Positions 37,081-49,252 of a stretch of DNA of 64,000 nucleotides are shown here, piece by piece. Made by a program: the position numbers and the translations under genes. Each line of letters begins with the position of its first letter. Position 1 is the first letter of the stretch. The notes below the pieces were generated by a model. That model was not told where the DNA came from and did not search any database. It worked only from the letters and a program-made list of their open reading frames with translations. The DNA comes from Balanoglossus misakiensis (Eukaryota; Hemichordata). The stretch is taken from the NCBI GenBank assembly GCA_040954595.2, contig CM082591.2, positions 5,022,001-5,086,000 of the forward strand. Direction: 5' to 3'.

Positions 37081-39080
37081 ACAAGTTAATACAAGTCATA
37101 AAATCATGTTCATTTGGTCTCATAATGTTTAGTAATAAGAGTTGATACATATAGTTCAGTACATGTGACATAGACAAGTACTGTAGCATGAAATTAATCT
37201 TGGTGTCATTATGAATAACACAATTACATTAATAGTCCACATGCATCTACATACTAAAAGCCAAGGTGATACCAAATGCATAGTAATTTTTAAGTTTTTC
37301 AAATCACATGGACAGACTCACAAGGATACCAGACAATATATAATCCAACAAGCTATACACATATATAACATGGGAGCGTAGATGAAAGTCTAAATGTTTG
37401 CTTAACATGTACATAATCTTGCTTAAATACATTGCTCAAATTTTCTGTGGTTTTTAAGCTTACCATATGCATTTGAAATTCATACACGTTTAATTTTTTA
37501 TTAACCATGTAATTTCCATGATTTCAAGGTGCATTACTGTCAACAGTCTAAAATATCCAGCAATCCAATGTAAATATTTTGCAATAATTTTAGTGCAATA
37601 ACGTAATGATGGATGGTTTGTTGTCTTATTGCTTTCAAAGGTGTATTGTTTAATGGAACAGTTGAAAACCACAGCAAAAGTAGCACTGCAATGAAAAAGT
37701 ACTATGGTATTATAATCTTGTTTTTGGTTTTAATAAAAAGGCACTTGCAGACATATAACTGATTATCAAGTGTTCAGCATCAGTATGCAATCATAAAAAG
37801 ACCTTGTAATGTAACGAGGAACTATTTTACTAGATAATGAATTAAAATTACTTTCACTTAGACTGATGATCATCATGAAATGTACACGCTTAAATGTTAA
37901 TATCGCTATTATAAACTCAATTAGCATACATAGGGCGCGGATATTGTTTCTGCATTGATTATCACAGACGATAATACGCAACAAAATTGCGCTTGGGAAC
38001 GGACCAAAGATGTGTGATGTAAAATGACGGACAGTTGTGTCATGCAGCTTAAATTTCGCATTCTCGTCGCAGTGCAGTGTGCCGCGTTGATTGAAACATA
38101 CACAATGACGCGTCGACGCGCGTTCGTTTCAATAGAAACATTGACCGCACTGTATTATACTGCACTACAGTGCACACATGTCGACAGATTGGCACGACCA
38201 TATAACACACATGCGTTCACCGATTTATACTGTCTACGTACCTTAATACGAACCGGGGTTTTGACACTCAAATTTTTTCCAGGTCTTTGGAGAATAAAAT
38301 GCGACGATTTTTAAGCTTAAAACACACTTGTACACGCCGGTGTTCTGCATATATGTAGACACCGGCTTTGCAAGGATATGATGTGCACAGCGCTCGCACT
38401 AATGGACTGGACTGTGCGGACAGTACTTCAGCGAGGGGTGTTAAGTTATTTTCGTCTTGATTTATTGCTTTTTATGACTGTCAGATTTCAACGCATAGAC
38501 TTCGTACTTAACACATAAATCATTGTTGTTTGCTTTCTAAATCAACTGTATTTTGTTTTAACCGGACTTGGGGTTGTTAATAAGGGAGTGAAAACAGCGA
38601 CCTCGATCGAAAGTGAGAGTGGACGCCCCTGTGATAGAAAGTACAAGCGTCCAATACCAGACCCAATTATACAGGAAATAGCCAATCGAATAGTCTGTAA
38701 CATTTACAGGTCCTACCACGAACAGTACACTCGTATTGACTGGTCAAACTTAGTAGGACGGGGTCGCTACAATAAATATTTTTAATGGCAACGGGGTTGT
38801 TAGATTTAGGGTAACCCCCGACCCCTCAGAAGCATTCATGTACATGTGATATCTGGCAAATACCATTCGTTCATGTGGGCCTGCAGTCTTCTGTGTCTCG
38901 GTAAGTGGTGGTACGATTTGTAAATTGAGTGTGGAATTTCCAACCCTCCCCAACTGTCAAATCTATTGCATAGATACTGTGGTACATTCGTGATCAGATA
39001 TATTCACACCCCTTGTCTCTTGCAAATAGTGCAAACCGCAGCTGTGAACAGTGAAATCGACATGTTCGCGAATGACCCTG

Positions 39081-39093
39081 GCGCGCGCGCGCG
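39081..39093. repeat. Alternating GC tract
   Basis: Thirteen bases of strict (GC)n followed by GTCGACGCG. Short but pure; such alternating purine-pyrimidine DNA can adopt the Z form. It lies next to CA runs at 39416-39449. Confidence 0.8.
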
Positions 39094-42039
39094 TCGACGC
39101 GTCTGCTGTCCTGTCTGGCAAGGTGACGCGGACGCGCGTGGGGTCCACATTACCCGGTTTCATTGTTTTACTATATACAGGTGTATGTACCCCTGGGGGA
39201 GGGGGGTCAGTAATATATGGACATATCGAAAGCCGACCTCGCGATCATGATCGCTCAGAAACCAAGCCCCAGTCATTGACAACAGCTGCGCTCATTTATA
39301 CATGGACGTATCCCTAATAATGAAATGTTGCAAAGTTCATCAAATATTATGCCACAGACAATTATGCGGACCTGTCACTAGGGCCCCAAGAGCTATGGAA
39401 GATTACGTAATCATGTACACACACACACACATGCGGGCGCACACACACGCTTATCATTTCCAACCCACAGTCGATTAATATTCATATGCCGGCGTCTGCT
39501 ATGTCAGAGAAAAAAAAGCATGTCACATCACAGGGGGGGGGGGGCAGTCTAGCTTACACCGAAACACAAGTGACTAGGGTGGGGTGACCCATAAAATTAT
39601 ATCACACAAAAAGACTGGACAAAAAAGTCTTAGGAAGTGGTCAAGATGAAAGTGTGTCATTGTTTTGCTATTATTGTTACAGTGAGTGTTAATTAATTTA
39701 CAAGATAAGGTGCTAATGGACTTGTTTACCTTTTTTTTTTTTTTTTTGCTCTTCAATTAAAGTATTCAAATATTCTCTGGCGGCTTTCAGCACAGCACTA
39801 TCAGATTCTAATCTGAGCATGGATGTGATACTATAGCTGTACCTCCAGGAGCAATTGGCAATTTACTACTTCCCATACCCCTTCCCTACCCAACCCAGCT
39901 ATTGTAGTCTTGCTCACAAAAGGAGCACATTAACATATACAAGCATAAATTATTAACGATCTCTTAACATCCATTGACTGTAAACCATTTGTATAATTGA
40001 TGGCCCCCTTATTTACTAGTGTTGCCTAATTTAGTAGGTAGACATGTGCAGGGCCATATGGATGATGATTAGGTGTATTAGGGATGGGTCATTCAATATT
40101 GGGGGGGGGGGGCGTGGTGGAAATTTTAATTGGGGTGGGGACAGTTACATTGGTGTAAGTCACAAATGTGCCCTCCACTAACTTTTATTATATGGTACCT
40201 AGTGTTTTAACTAGACAAATGGATGCTTAATTACCATATGCTCAACTGAATGGAACTATACTCCATAACCATTAAAATATATTTGCATATCCATTTTACT
40301 GGTATGTCTACATGTACCAGTCTTTCTTGGAGAATGTTTTATGTGTTGGTCGGTTTTTGCCCAACATTGAGGTCCACCACCTTAAAAAAGGTCCTTATCT
40401 GCTCAGCTCAATAACTTGTATGGGCTAAATCACAAGTGTATGTTAATTTCCATGAAAGAAAGAAATTCTGTAAATGTAGGTTGTACTGTGATGTTGGTAA
40501 TTCACTCCCTGTTGATCAACAATCATTGGTGTGTAATATAAAAACCTGAAAAATTACTCCACATGTCAAACTGTTTGAACATGGTTTGACAGGTTTATGT
40601 GACCCTAAACTATTTTCACCAATTGTTTACTGGTATGTGTGTACATGTGTTACTGTTTCGCTACTGTCATTGTTTATCACCATGGTGACAAGACTTCTGT
40701 GTCCGCACACGTTTTGAGAGAGCTAGGCAAATGCCAAGAGTGAACACAGCATGGCTTCATGTGCTGACCGGCGAAGATTGTCCGCGCGATACAAAAGACA
40801 CGGCGAACAGAAGATGCGTACCGACACGCATTTTACTGACAATCGATAGACGTGAATCAATGCCACGAACGTTTCTGATCTTTTGTCTTGACTGTGTATA
40901 ACAGGTCACAAGGTCACGGCTTTGTTTGATAGCCTTACTTCATTCATTCAGTCGTTCACAAATGACACTTAAAAGTGTGAACGTTCAACATGGGCACATT
41001 TGGATAATTTTCATCAAGCTGAGGACAGCTTACTGTGTACGAATATTTCACTCAGTCGCAATAACAAACGCTGCGCTTTGGCCGTCCGAAACTCACTGGG
41101 ATCTGAAAGTTATAAACTGGTTTTGAAAATTCAGTGGTGACCTATTCTGCTTTCACTACAATTAAATGGAAACAGTTTCAGGTCGTGTAAGGAAAAATGA
41201 AATGTTTTCAGCTGTACAGTTACATTATAGCGCATTTGCATGACGCTACCGATTTGGTTTGGAAGGCATGTTAGTTACCTGTTACTTGAGAGTTTTCGAT
41301 TGTCATAACTTGACCCCACAATTTACATAAACTCAACCAAGAGAGAGTGAAGCTGAGAAAGCACACAGATATTATGTCACTATGTTTAACTGCTCAGTTT
41401 ACAGTGTTGACATCATCTGCATATTAGTACCATAGTGACAAGTGTTTGTACACAAATGCTGGTTTCAGCTGTGTTCACAATTCGACTCGGTCAAAGTGAT
41501 TTTCTGATGTTGTTCGTGAATTTTCTGACATGATTGGGCAAGGTGACATTGCTTCAGAGAATTCAAACACGACAATTTCATTCTAGTTTCATTTTCTTTT
41601 CTTCTGAAATATTTTAGAAAACAAATATCTGGTTCTTCAGGAGTTGAAAAGAGGCACCAGTTGTATCATCATTTCTATGAAACAATTTTTTTCCGCAAGA
41701 AATTTGATTATATATTTTTTTCCCTTTTAAATCATTAACTCATACGATTTCAAAGATTCTCTCAGCCCTGTGGTCTGACATGTTTGCGTATAAACTTAGC
41801 AAGTGTAAACATTGGACTAATTCACCAAAAGAAACAACACCAAGCTTGCAATTAGGCTAGGTTGCTAAGCAACATCCCTGCCCACATATGATGCGGTGAC
41901 CTTTAAACTTTGGACACAGAACATGCCATTGTCTGGTGAGCAAGGCATCGATTTACTGACTGGGAAAACTATGGTGTAATTTGAACCGAAATTGGTTAAT
42001 TTTCGTCGTCAAGTCACCGTATCGCCGAGAGAATAGTGA

Positions 42040-42109
42040 GAGTTAGCCGTAAACCAAAAATATTAAGCTGATTGGTCTTTGTTGTGGTGATCGAATTCTG
42101 ATCTGACAG
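42040..42109 (+). other. Possible 5' UTR exon of the ELOVL gene
   Basis: A strong donor (GACAG|GTAAGC) sits at 42109/42110, about 60 bp after an inverted CCAAT box neighbourhood (GATTGG at 42070). The first coding exon has its own acceptor at 43315/43316, so a non-coding exon upstream is required, and this is the best-looking donor between 40 and 43 kb. The left edge is arbitrary. Confidence 0.3.
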
Positions 42110-42700
42110 GTAAGCTGAGAAGCACTCCCATTTACAGGGAAACACAGGTGTACTATGTAATTCATATGGATTTATTAGTGACGAACAGGTCCATACACTA
42201 CCACTGTACCGGCCGGTACCAATAATTACAATTGCATGATTTACAATGTATGTTGGGCTTTATATATCCAAAGAGTCTCTTGGTGACAACTTGAGAAGCA
42301 GATTCAACTGTTCTGAAAATTGTGTTGTTTTTTTCTATTCACGGCATGTGCTGTATATTTAAAGGGACAAAGTCTCTGTCTATTCACATTTTGTTCATAT
42401 GTATTTTTCATATCATACGAGACAGAAGTTTTGCTTACCGAAACATACTGACCTATCATTGATTATTGAGCTCTGATTCTCTCACCTGCTTGCAAGCTGT
42501 AACATGTAAAGATTCCAATGACAGATCGATTTTGGTGTGTACCCAAAATTATGTCATTAATACATTCATGTTGTGTGCATGGAACACTGATGGCTGGCAA
42601 TTCAGAGTGTTTCAGGAAACAGAACGCCACCAGTTCCCTTTAAAATATTGAATTGAAAACCAGATGAAATGTTGTCTAAAGAGAACTTCTTATGTCTCTG

Positions 42701-42790
42701 TAACCTTTCACCCCTATTTCTCTGCACATGGTTCCCCCCACGCCATTGGCATTAGTGTGGTTGGAACCAAATTTGAAGCAGTGAGGGTGG
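42701..42790. mobile_element. Degenerate TTAA-type MITE, weak copy
   Basis: TAACCTTTCACCCCTATTTC on the left and CAGTGAGGGTGGG on the right resemble the terminal repeats of the family at 22613, 52185 and 62591. The interior is poorly conserved, so membership is tentative. Confidence 0.3.
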
Positions 42791-43359
42791 GCTTTTATGT
42801 CACCAACTAGTTGGAAAAGAAACATTCATGGTGTGAGAAGCATGTGAAACTTGGAATCTTTGTTAAATTTTACAAAATTTAAATCATGTCTTCAGTGAGG
42901 CATCAGCCAAGATTTTCAAGCCTCGCGTCGACTACAAGTCATCGATCGGCGTGCCATCCATCACCTTAAAATATGAATAATGATGTATGCGTACTTCAAA
43001 ATAAATTCATTGGTTACATATTAATGTCTTGGTAGGGCAACCATGGTATTATATTGCTTAAATCCATAAATCAAAATTTTGCAGTATTGTATTAAAACAT
43101 ATATCATTTTCATATATTCCATTTTGTACCTGTGTCTAGTGCCATCTCTAAGCTTAACAGTTTTAGCATTGCAACACCATTTTGTAGGCTATGAAAGTCA
43201 AAACTACTTTCCACCACAGGTATTTTAGCAGCAGTTTATAAATACCATTATTTGCATTGTTGACATGAAGTTTAAAATTAATGTTTATAAATATGTTTTT
43301 TTTTGTTTCTTTCAGATTTTGTTTGACCTGGTAGCTGTATATTTTAACCAAGTGTAACC

Positions 43360-46196
43360 ATGGAGATTATAAAAGACAAGTGGTATGAATTGAGAGAGTG
43401 GTATGATGGGGTTCTGTCACACAGTGGTGAGTATATAGAGTACCGTTCGACTCTTCATGAATGACCTTTAACCTCTAGCGCAAACCACAGATTACCTGCA
43501 ATATATCCATGTCTGTATATTTATAAGATCATCCAGTGAAGTAAATCTTTATACTCATAATTGTCATTATGTTGAGATGTTGACTGACAGAGCATACGGT
43601 ACATGTAACTGCCATAGTAGGCTAGCAAAAAAGGTTGAATGGAATTATCTCGAGACATATTTCTGTATGTAGGTACTGTCAAGTTTGTCGTACATGTCTG
43701 ATGAGGAAGTGAAAAACTTGACAGATGTTGAAAATATGTTTGTGAAACTGGAGAGTGTTGCTATGGCGAATATGACTCAGAGGTTTCGAGTTGCTGTGAC
43801 TGGCCTTAATTTAATGCTACTGATAAGATTAGGAGGGAGTTCAAATTTGGAACGAGATAGAAAAACTTCTGTACATCTATCAATTAGTTGCAGCTTATTG
43901 ATTGCTCCTCATGCATATATCCACCTCAAACTTCACTGCATTTAACCATTCAAGAAAACCCCTGGCGAACTTACTTATCATTACTGAAACTGTCCATATT
44001 TTGACTTTTTTTACAGACAAGCGAGTGGACGACTGGTTTCTGATGGCCTCCCCTGTCCCGACGCTAGCAATCATCATGGTGTATTTCCTAATCGTTATAG
44101 TTGGCCCGAGAGCAATGGCAAACAGACAACCATTCAAGCTGCAGTATCCAATGATTGTATATAATTTCTTCATCATGGGACTATCAATACATATCTGGAC
44201 ACAGGTAATACTTTATACTGCAGTTTTCCACAAGGAACAACCTACTTCAGAAAACCTGCAGTCTCAGTAGGAATTTTCCAACCCTCATGTGCAGATACAA
44301 TTTTGAATGGTATTCATTTTATTTCATATGCAGACTGAACATCGATAAATATTGATTTATTGACTAAATGTGTGGTCATGAAGTACAATACACAAAGGGC
44401 AAACCCTGCCTTTAAGTAACCATGGAAATTTAGAGCACAGTGCGTGAAAACGCAGTCATTTCCAATTGATTTAATATTTAGCATACAACAGGAACTACTA
44501 GAGACTGGTATTATTTGCTATAATTTCTTGGATTCCCCCCCCCCCCCCTTAAAAAAACTAAAAAGGATAGTACATGCATTGATTTAACAATTAAATTATC
44601 CTCTCTTTATTTCAGTGTGTATATCATATGTACATGGCTAGTTATAGTTTGTCCTGCACTCCAGTACGGTATACAGATGATTATCATGAACTCAGTGTAA
44701 GTATTAATATGGATATCATTGCTGATTTCCATTCCTATAAAACGTGTGTCATCCATAAAATATCTAGTAAACTATCTCGTTATGTCTTGTACACAGAGTG
44801 GACCTACTCAGAGTTGATTGATTCCAATTCTGAAGCCCTTAATATGGCTGTATGGATCTTTATTAATGTACCACCTGCATATGGTGTGGTATGATTTATG
44901 CAACTGAAAAACCTACAAAGTGTGCCTGTTTTATTTGTGGGCAGGGACAGCAAAATCATTTATAGAATTATTCCAAAAATAGAAAATAAATTGTCTGTAC
45001 AAACAGAGTACATCTGCCACAAAAATAGATAAATTGTGAACTGCTATGAAAATATTTACTATAAAAGATAATGTTATTTGACAGATAATTGGTCTAGAAT
45101 TTATTTGGAGTTTTTAAATGTACAAATTTTTTAATTAAAATTATCACATTCTTTACTTCATACAGATAGCTGCAGCGCTGTGGTGGTACTATTTTTCCAA
45201 ATGCATTGAGATGTTAGACACTGTATTTTTCATTCTGCGCAAAAAGAACAACCAACTGAGCTTCCTACACGTCTACCATCATTCCACTATGTTTCTACTC
45301 TGGTGGATTGGCGTCAAGTGGGTACCAGGTGGACAATGTGAGTGTCATTTAAAATATAGTGTTTCTATCCCAGGTGGACTGTGATAAATATTCATATTAG
45401 TGTACCTGCCCTGGATGGCTAAGATCAACATGGAAATTATATTCTTGATTCAATGAAGGATTTAATATTACCTATGGATGCCTTCACCACACCTCAGCTA
45501 AAAACTTACAAAAAACTAGAATTGACAATGGTTTCCTCTTTTTTTACAGCCGTTGTTGGGGCAACAATCAACTGCTTTGTACACATCACCATGTATTTCT
45601 ATTATGGTCTTTCTGCTTGCGGCCCACAATTCCAGAAATTCCTCTGGTGGAAGAAATATCTGACCATTATGCAATTGGTAAGTCTTAATTAATATATACT
45701 GCATGGCTAGTTTTGGAAATAAAGTTATAAACCATTGATTTTTTCAGAAGTAGAAACAAAGGAGAAGGAAATAGAATTATAAGTAAAATTGTACTTACCA
45801 AATTGGTAAAATTTGGACATCAAAATGGATTAAAAATGGCCAATAGCATGAGTTTTATTGTCATGTGACAGCCTTGTGACAATCATGTGATCTCATTTGT
45901 TTTGCTTATCTTCACAGATTCAATTCTTCATAGGCATTGCCCACTCTGTTCAGTCTGTCTACTTTGGCTGCGACTTCCCGCTGTGGATGCACTACGCCCT
46001 GATCGGCTACGCCATCAGTTTCATCGTCCTCTTCACCAACTTCTACTTCCACGCCTACATCCAGAAAAAACGAGACAGACGCCTCAAGGCAAAGCACCTG
46101 CAGAACGGAGACAGTAAAGGCATTGGACAGAAGGAGAGAAACGGTAACACGATTTCCAATGGGCATGTTAAGTCAGAGAGCAAAAAAGACCAATGA
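43360..46196 (+). CDS. ELOVL4-like: ELOVL4-like very-long-chain fatty acid elongase
   Basis: Six coding exons: 43360-43426, 44017-44204, 44616-44696, 45166-45337, 45550-45677 and 45918-46196. All introns are GT-AG with matching phases (1, 0, 0, 1, 0), giving 304 residues against 314 in human ELOVL4. The enzyme is the condensing 3-ketoacyl-CoA synthase of the ER elongation cycle. It joins malonyl-CoA to a long-chain acyl-CoA. Family motifs in order: KCIEMLDT (124-131, KxxExxDT), the catalytic histidine box HVYHH (147-151), [12 protein letters not shown] (177-188, NxxxHxxMYxYY) and TIMQLIQ (208-214, TxxQxxQ). About seven hydrophobic segments are spread through the protein. The early [17 protein letters not shown] (23-39) and the KWVPGGQ and [14 protein letters not shown] stretches align with ELOVL4 rather than ELOVL2/5, as recalled. 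The C-terminus ends KKDQ, a KKxx dilysine ER-retrieval signal. The start codon context is ACCATGG, and the exon begins at an acceptor at 43315/43316. The exact chain-length specificity cannot be read from sequence. Confidence 0.95.
45166..45337 (+). CDS. ELOVL4-like: ELOVL catalytic exon (histidine box)
   Basis: This 172-bp exon (phase 0 in, phase 1 out) encodes residues 113-169. It carries KxxExxDT, LRKK, the HxxHH box and the [13 protein letters not shown] stretch. It is flanked by TTCATACAG and GTGAGT splice signals. Confidence 0.93.
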
Positions 46197-46275
46197 GATG
46201 GCAGTATTAGTTCATGTGAATATCATGTGACAAACATGGCCGTCATAAAATTGTGCCTTGTTCGTGCTATGGTAT

Positions 46276-46369
46276 TAGTCTCGGTTACCCAGACGCCTTT
46301 GCTTCTTCCGATGCTCTCCTTTTCTGGAGAGCATCGGAAGAAGCAAAGGCGTCTGGGTAACCGAGACTA
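46276..46369. mobile_element. Near-perfect foldback element with 10-bp target duplication
   Basis: Arms of 44 bp (46276-46319 and 46326-46369) are exact reverse complements with a 6-bp loop TTTTCT. The termini read TAGTCTCGGTTACCC and its complement. GCTATGGTAT is duplicated exactly on both sides (46266-46275 and 46370-46379), which marks a recent insertion. A 9-10-bp duplication points toward a Mutator-like mobiliser, but the terminal sequence is not one I can assign. It sits 80 bp after the ELOVL stop codon and so would be in that gene's 3' UTR, where the RNA would form a 44-bp hairpin. Confidence 0.9.
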
Positions 46370-47164
46370 GCTATGGTATATGAATCAATTTTCCTGAGGC
46401 GTGATATCTCAATGGACACCTTTTCATTACAAACTGTTTTATGTATAAGTAGAAACTTGTTGCATATTTGAAAAATGTGGAAATGCCGATTGTATTTATA
46501 CTTCATTTGTTTTCTATCTGTTAGATTGGGATGTTCCACAGTTCAGAAATTCTGATTTGTTTATGTTTAACAAGAACAAGATATATGCAAGTGTCTTTCA
46601 CCGGATATATAACCATGTTATCATCATACATGTATGACTTCCATGTGCTTGAAATTTCAAGATCAAGTCTCAGCAACAAAATTCATTATGACCATGTCTT
46701 GATTCTTCTTGGATACGATCCAGAAAATGTGCAACAGAAAATCTTGAGTATTTTCAGATCATTTTTCAGAGTTTTTGTGTAGGTAATTACAGGGGGACAA
46801 TTACAGGGTTGTGGCCACCACGTTATATGGGGGTTGGGGGTGGAGGAGGGCTGGGGAGTAGAAACTCATTCATTGTTATACAAATGTGTAAAAGTTCTTT
46901 CAGGAAGCCCTCAGGAGATTAAATTTAAGTGAAAAGTTCAAAATGAACCAAAACAACTCACTGTGTGATTTTTTTTAGATTTCGTATATTTATATTTAAT
47001 TTTATGTACCAAATCAAATGCATAAAATCTGTATTTCTTTGATTATAATGATATTTGTACATTTGTATTTTCCATAACAATTATGAACTTGAAGGGAGGC
47101 AATCATCCTGTGGGCAGTTATGGGTACAAGTCCCATTGCTAGCAATTCAAATAAGGTGCCAAAT

Positions 47165-47712
47165 GTCACAGTTACAATGTACATCATTGCAAACATTGTG
47201 TTGTTACTTTGTATTACACTATAGTGAAACTGTTACAATATACATCATTTCAAACTATGCATTGTTACTTTGTATTACACTGTATTTAAACTGCTACAAT
47301 GTACATCATTGCAAACTATTTTTTGTTACTTTGTATTACACTGTAGTGTAACTGCTACAATGTACATCATTGCAAACAATGTGGTTGTTACATTGTATTA
47401 CACTGTAGTGAAACTGTTACAATGTACATCATTGCAAACAATGTGTTGTTACTTTGTATTACACTGTAGTATAACTGCTACAATGTACATCATTGCAAAC
47501 AATTTGTTGTTACTTTGTATTACACTGTAGTGTAACTTCTACAATGTACATCATTGCAAACAATGTGGTTGTTACATTGTATTACAATGTAGTGAAACTG
47601 CTACAATGTACATCATTGCAAACAATGTGGTTGTTACATTGTATTACACTGTAGTGAAACTGTTACAATGTACATAATTTCAAACAATGTGGCTGTTACT
47701 TTGTATCACATT
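47165..47712 (+). repeat. 62-bp satellite array B, about 9 units
   Basis: ACAATGTACATCATTGCAAAC-like units begin at about 47175, 47236, 47297, 47357, 47419, 47480, 47541, 47603 and 47665, a spacing of 60-62 bp. Each unit includes TTACACTGTAGTGTAA or a variant. The units are the reverse complement of array A. Open frames at 47055-47530 arise from the repeat, because 62 bp shifts frame between units. Confidence 0.94.
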
Positions 47713-49240
47713 CTCACACTAGTTCAATACATTTTTGGGTTGTGATGTCTCCATAAACCTTGCGAGCAATGCCGAAGGCATGATATTGAACAGAAAATTT
47801 GCACATGTGCAGTTCAGATGACTGCCTACCTTTAGTAAAAAAAATCCAGTCTTCTTTTCTTGTCAGGCCGTAAACTCAAGTAGCTTCTTAACTTCTGATC
47901 GGCCTGAATGTCTGAAATTCAAATTTGTAAAATTTACTATTGAAAATGAGATCACTGAAATTTTTTGAATCAAGCTAAATAAAGAAGCATTCTCTTCCAG
48001 TGTTGTATTTTAAATAATGTTTTGATGTTCACCATGACTCAGTGCAATTCACAAGAAACAGCAGTTTACAAAACTTGAGCAGGCAGGTTGCAGTCTAGAG
48101 AAATACTAGAGGTTCTGAAACATGTATTCGGCTACCAATTCTGCTGTAAAATAAAATTTTGATACCAGTGTAATCATGAAATTTGTTGACAAGACTACTG
48201 CATGCATAATCACCCTTGGGAATGGACGTACCTCAAATACTCCAGGAAAATAACTGGAGAAATTCCTGGAATGCCGTGACTTGGGAGCACACAAACCCTT
48301 TCTTCAGATCAGTGCTTTGTGCCAACTGTGTCCACTGTGATATGCCCTCAGTGGCACATATTATAAATCGTTTGTTTGAGTACATGATTGTTCTTTCCTC
48401 AGGTTATTACCTGTAAGAACAGAGTATTTATTGTAGTGTTAATTTTTGTAATTTTTATAAGAAAAATTTTCAATGAGAATTATCAGTATAAAATGAATTA
48501 CCTTGTAAATGAAATTAATGTTATACAAGACTGAGATAACCCTGCATGCTCTTATATTCTTCCCACCCCTATGCAGTGGTTTAACCCCATTGTTAATCAA
48601 TGTTTGGGTTTGAACCATGTAATAGAATAGGGGTGTTACCATGGATTAATTGTGGTTTTGTATTTTCTTCTCTTGTGTGAAGTAGACATAGAATTTGTAG
48701 GTTGTATCGCATGCAAATGTACATTCTGTTTTTTAAACCATTTAGGACCTGACCTATATTTATGTCTTAACGAAACTGTGCGCAATTATGTGCTTGTTTC
48801 CAACAAAATTTAAATCTTGAATCACTGGCAGCTCTAGGGTCTGGAAGTGAAATCACAACTTTTATAAAAAAAAGTATTAAAAAGCATAAAAATATTGAAG
48901 TTTTCTTGTATCAAATTTTCTTTTGATTGGAACTTTACAGCAGCATACAGGACTTAGCTTTTGTGGTGTGTGTAGAAATCTTTAGAAGCATTCAGCTGTA
49001 ACCCAAAATATGAATAAAGTTTAGCATTTTACAAGCATCAAAAATGATTATGACTCTGGTTTTATTATTTTAATGTCAGGGGCTTTTATGGAGTAAACTG
49101 TAACACATTACCAAATGCACACACTCATATGAATATCTTGTTCAGAAAACAATTGTAGAAGTGAATGTACGCATTAAACTGACATGTCAATTACCGTTGG
49201 TGAAATTAAGTGACAAAAAATCCACTGATATTTGTGTCAG

Positions 49241-49252
49241 AATAAATTTATT
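49241..49252. terminator. Palindromic (bidirectional) poly(A) signal
   Basis: AATAAATTTATT is a perfect palindrome giving AATAAA on both strands. It lies between convergent genes: a distal signal for the plus-strand ELOVL gene, and the first AATAAA downstream of the minus-strand ETS gene (about 2.7 kb after its stop). Use by either gene is inferred from position. Confidence 0.45.

Larger units (their letters stand above)
35282..42039. other. Non-coding region upstream of TRIM and ELOVL genes
   Basis: This holds the 5' flank of the minus-strand TRIM gene and the upstream region of the ELOVL gene. It includes a GACAGACA/GAGA tract at 35383-35412, the 62-bp satellite (35965-36310), a tRNA-related SINE head (36997-37080), an alternating CG tract (39081-39093), CA runs, and G or T homopolymers near 39533, 39731 and 40101. 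No protein-coding exon was recognised. Confidence 0.5.

Noticed and set aside
47055-47530. Long frames within satellite array B
   Set aside because: The encoded peptide is the translated 62-bp unit in alternating frames, with no gene-like features.
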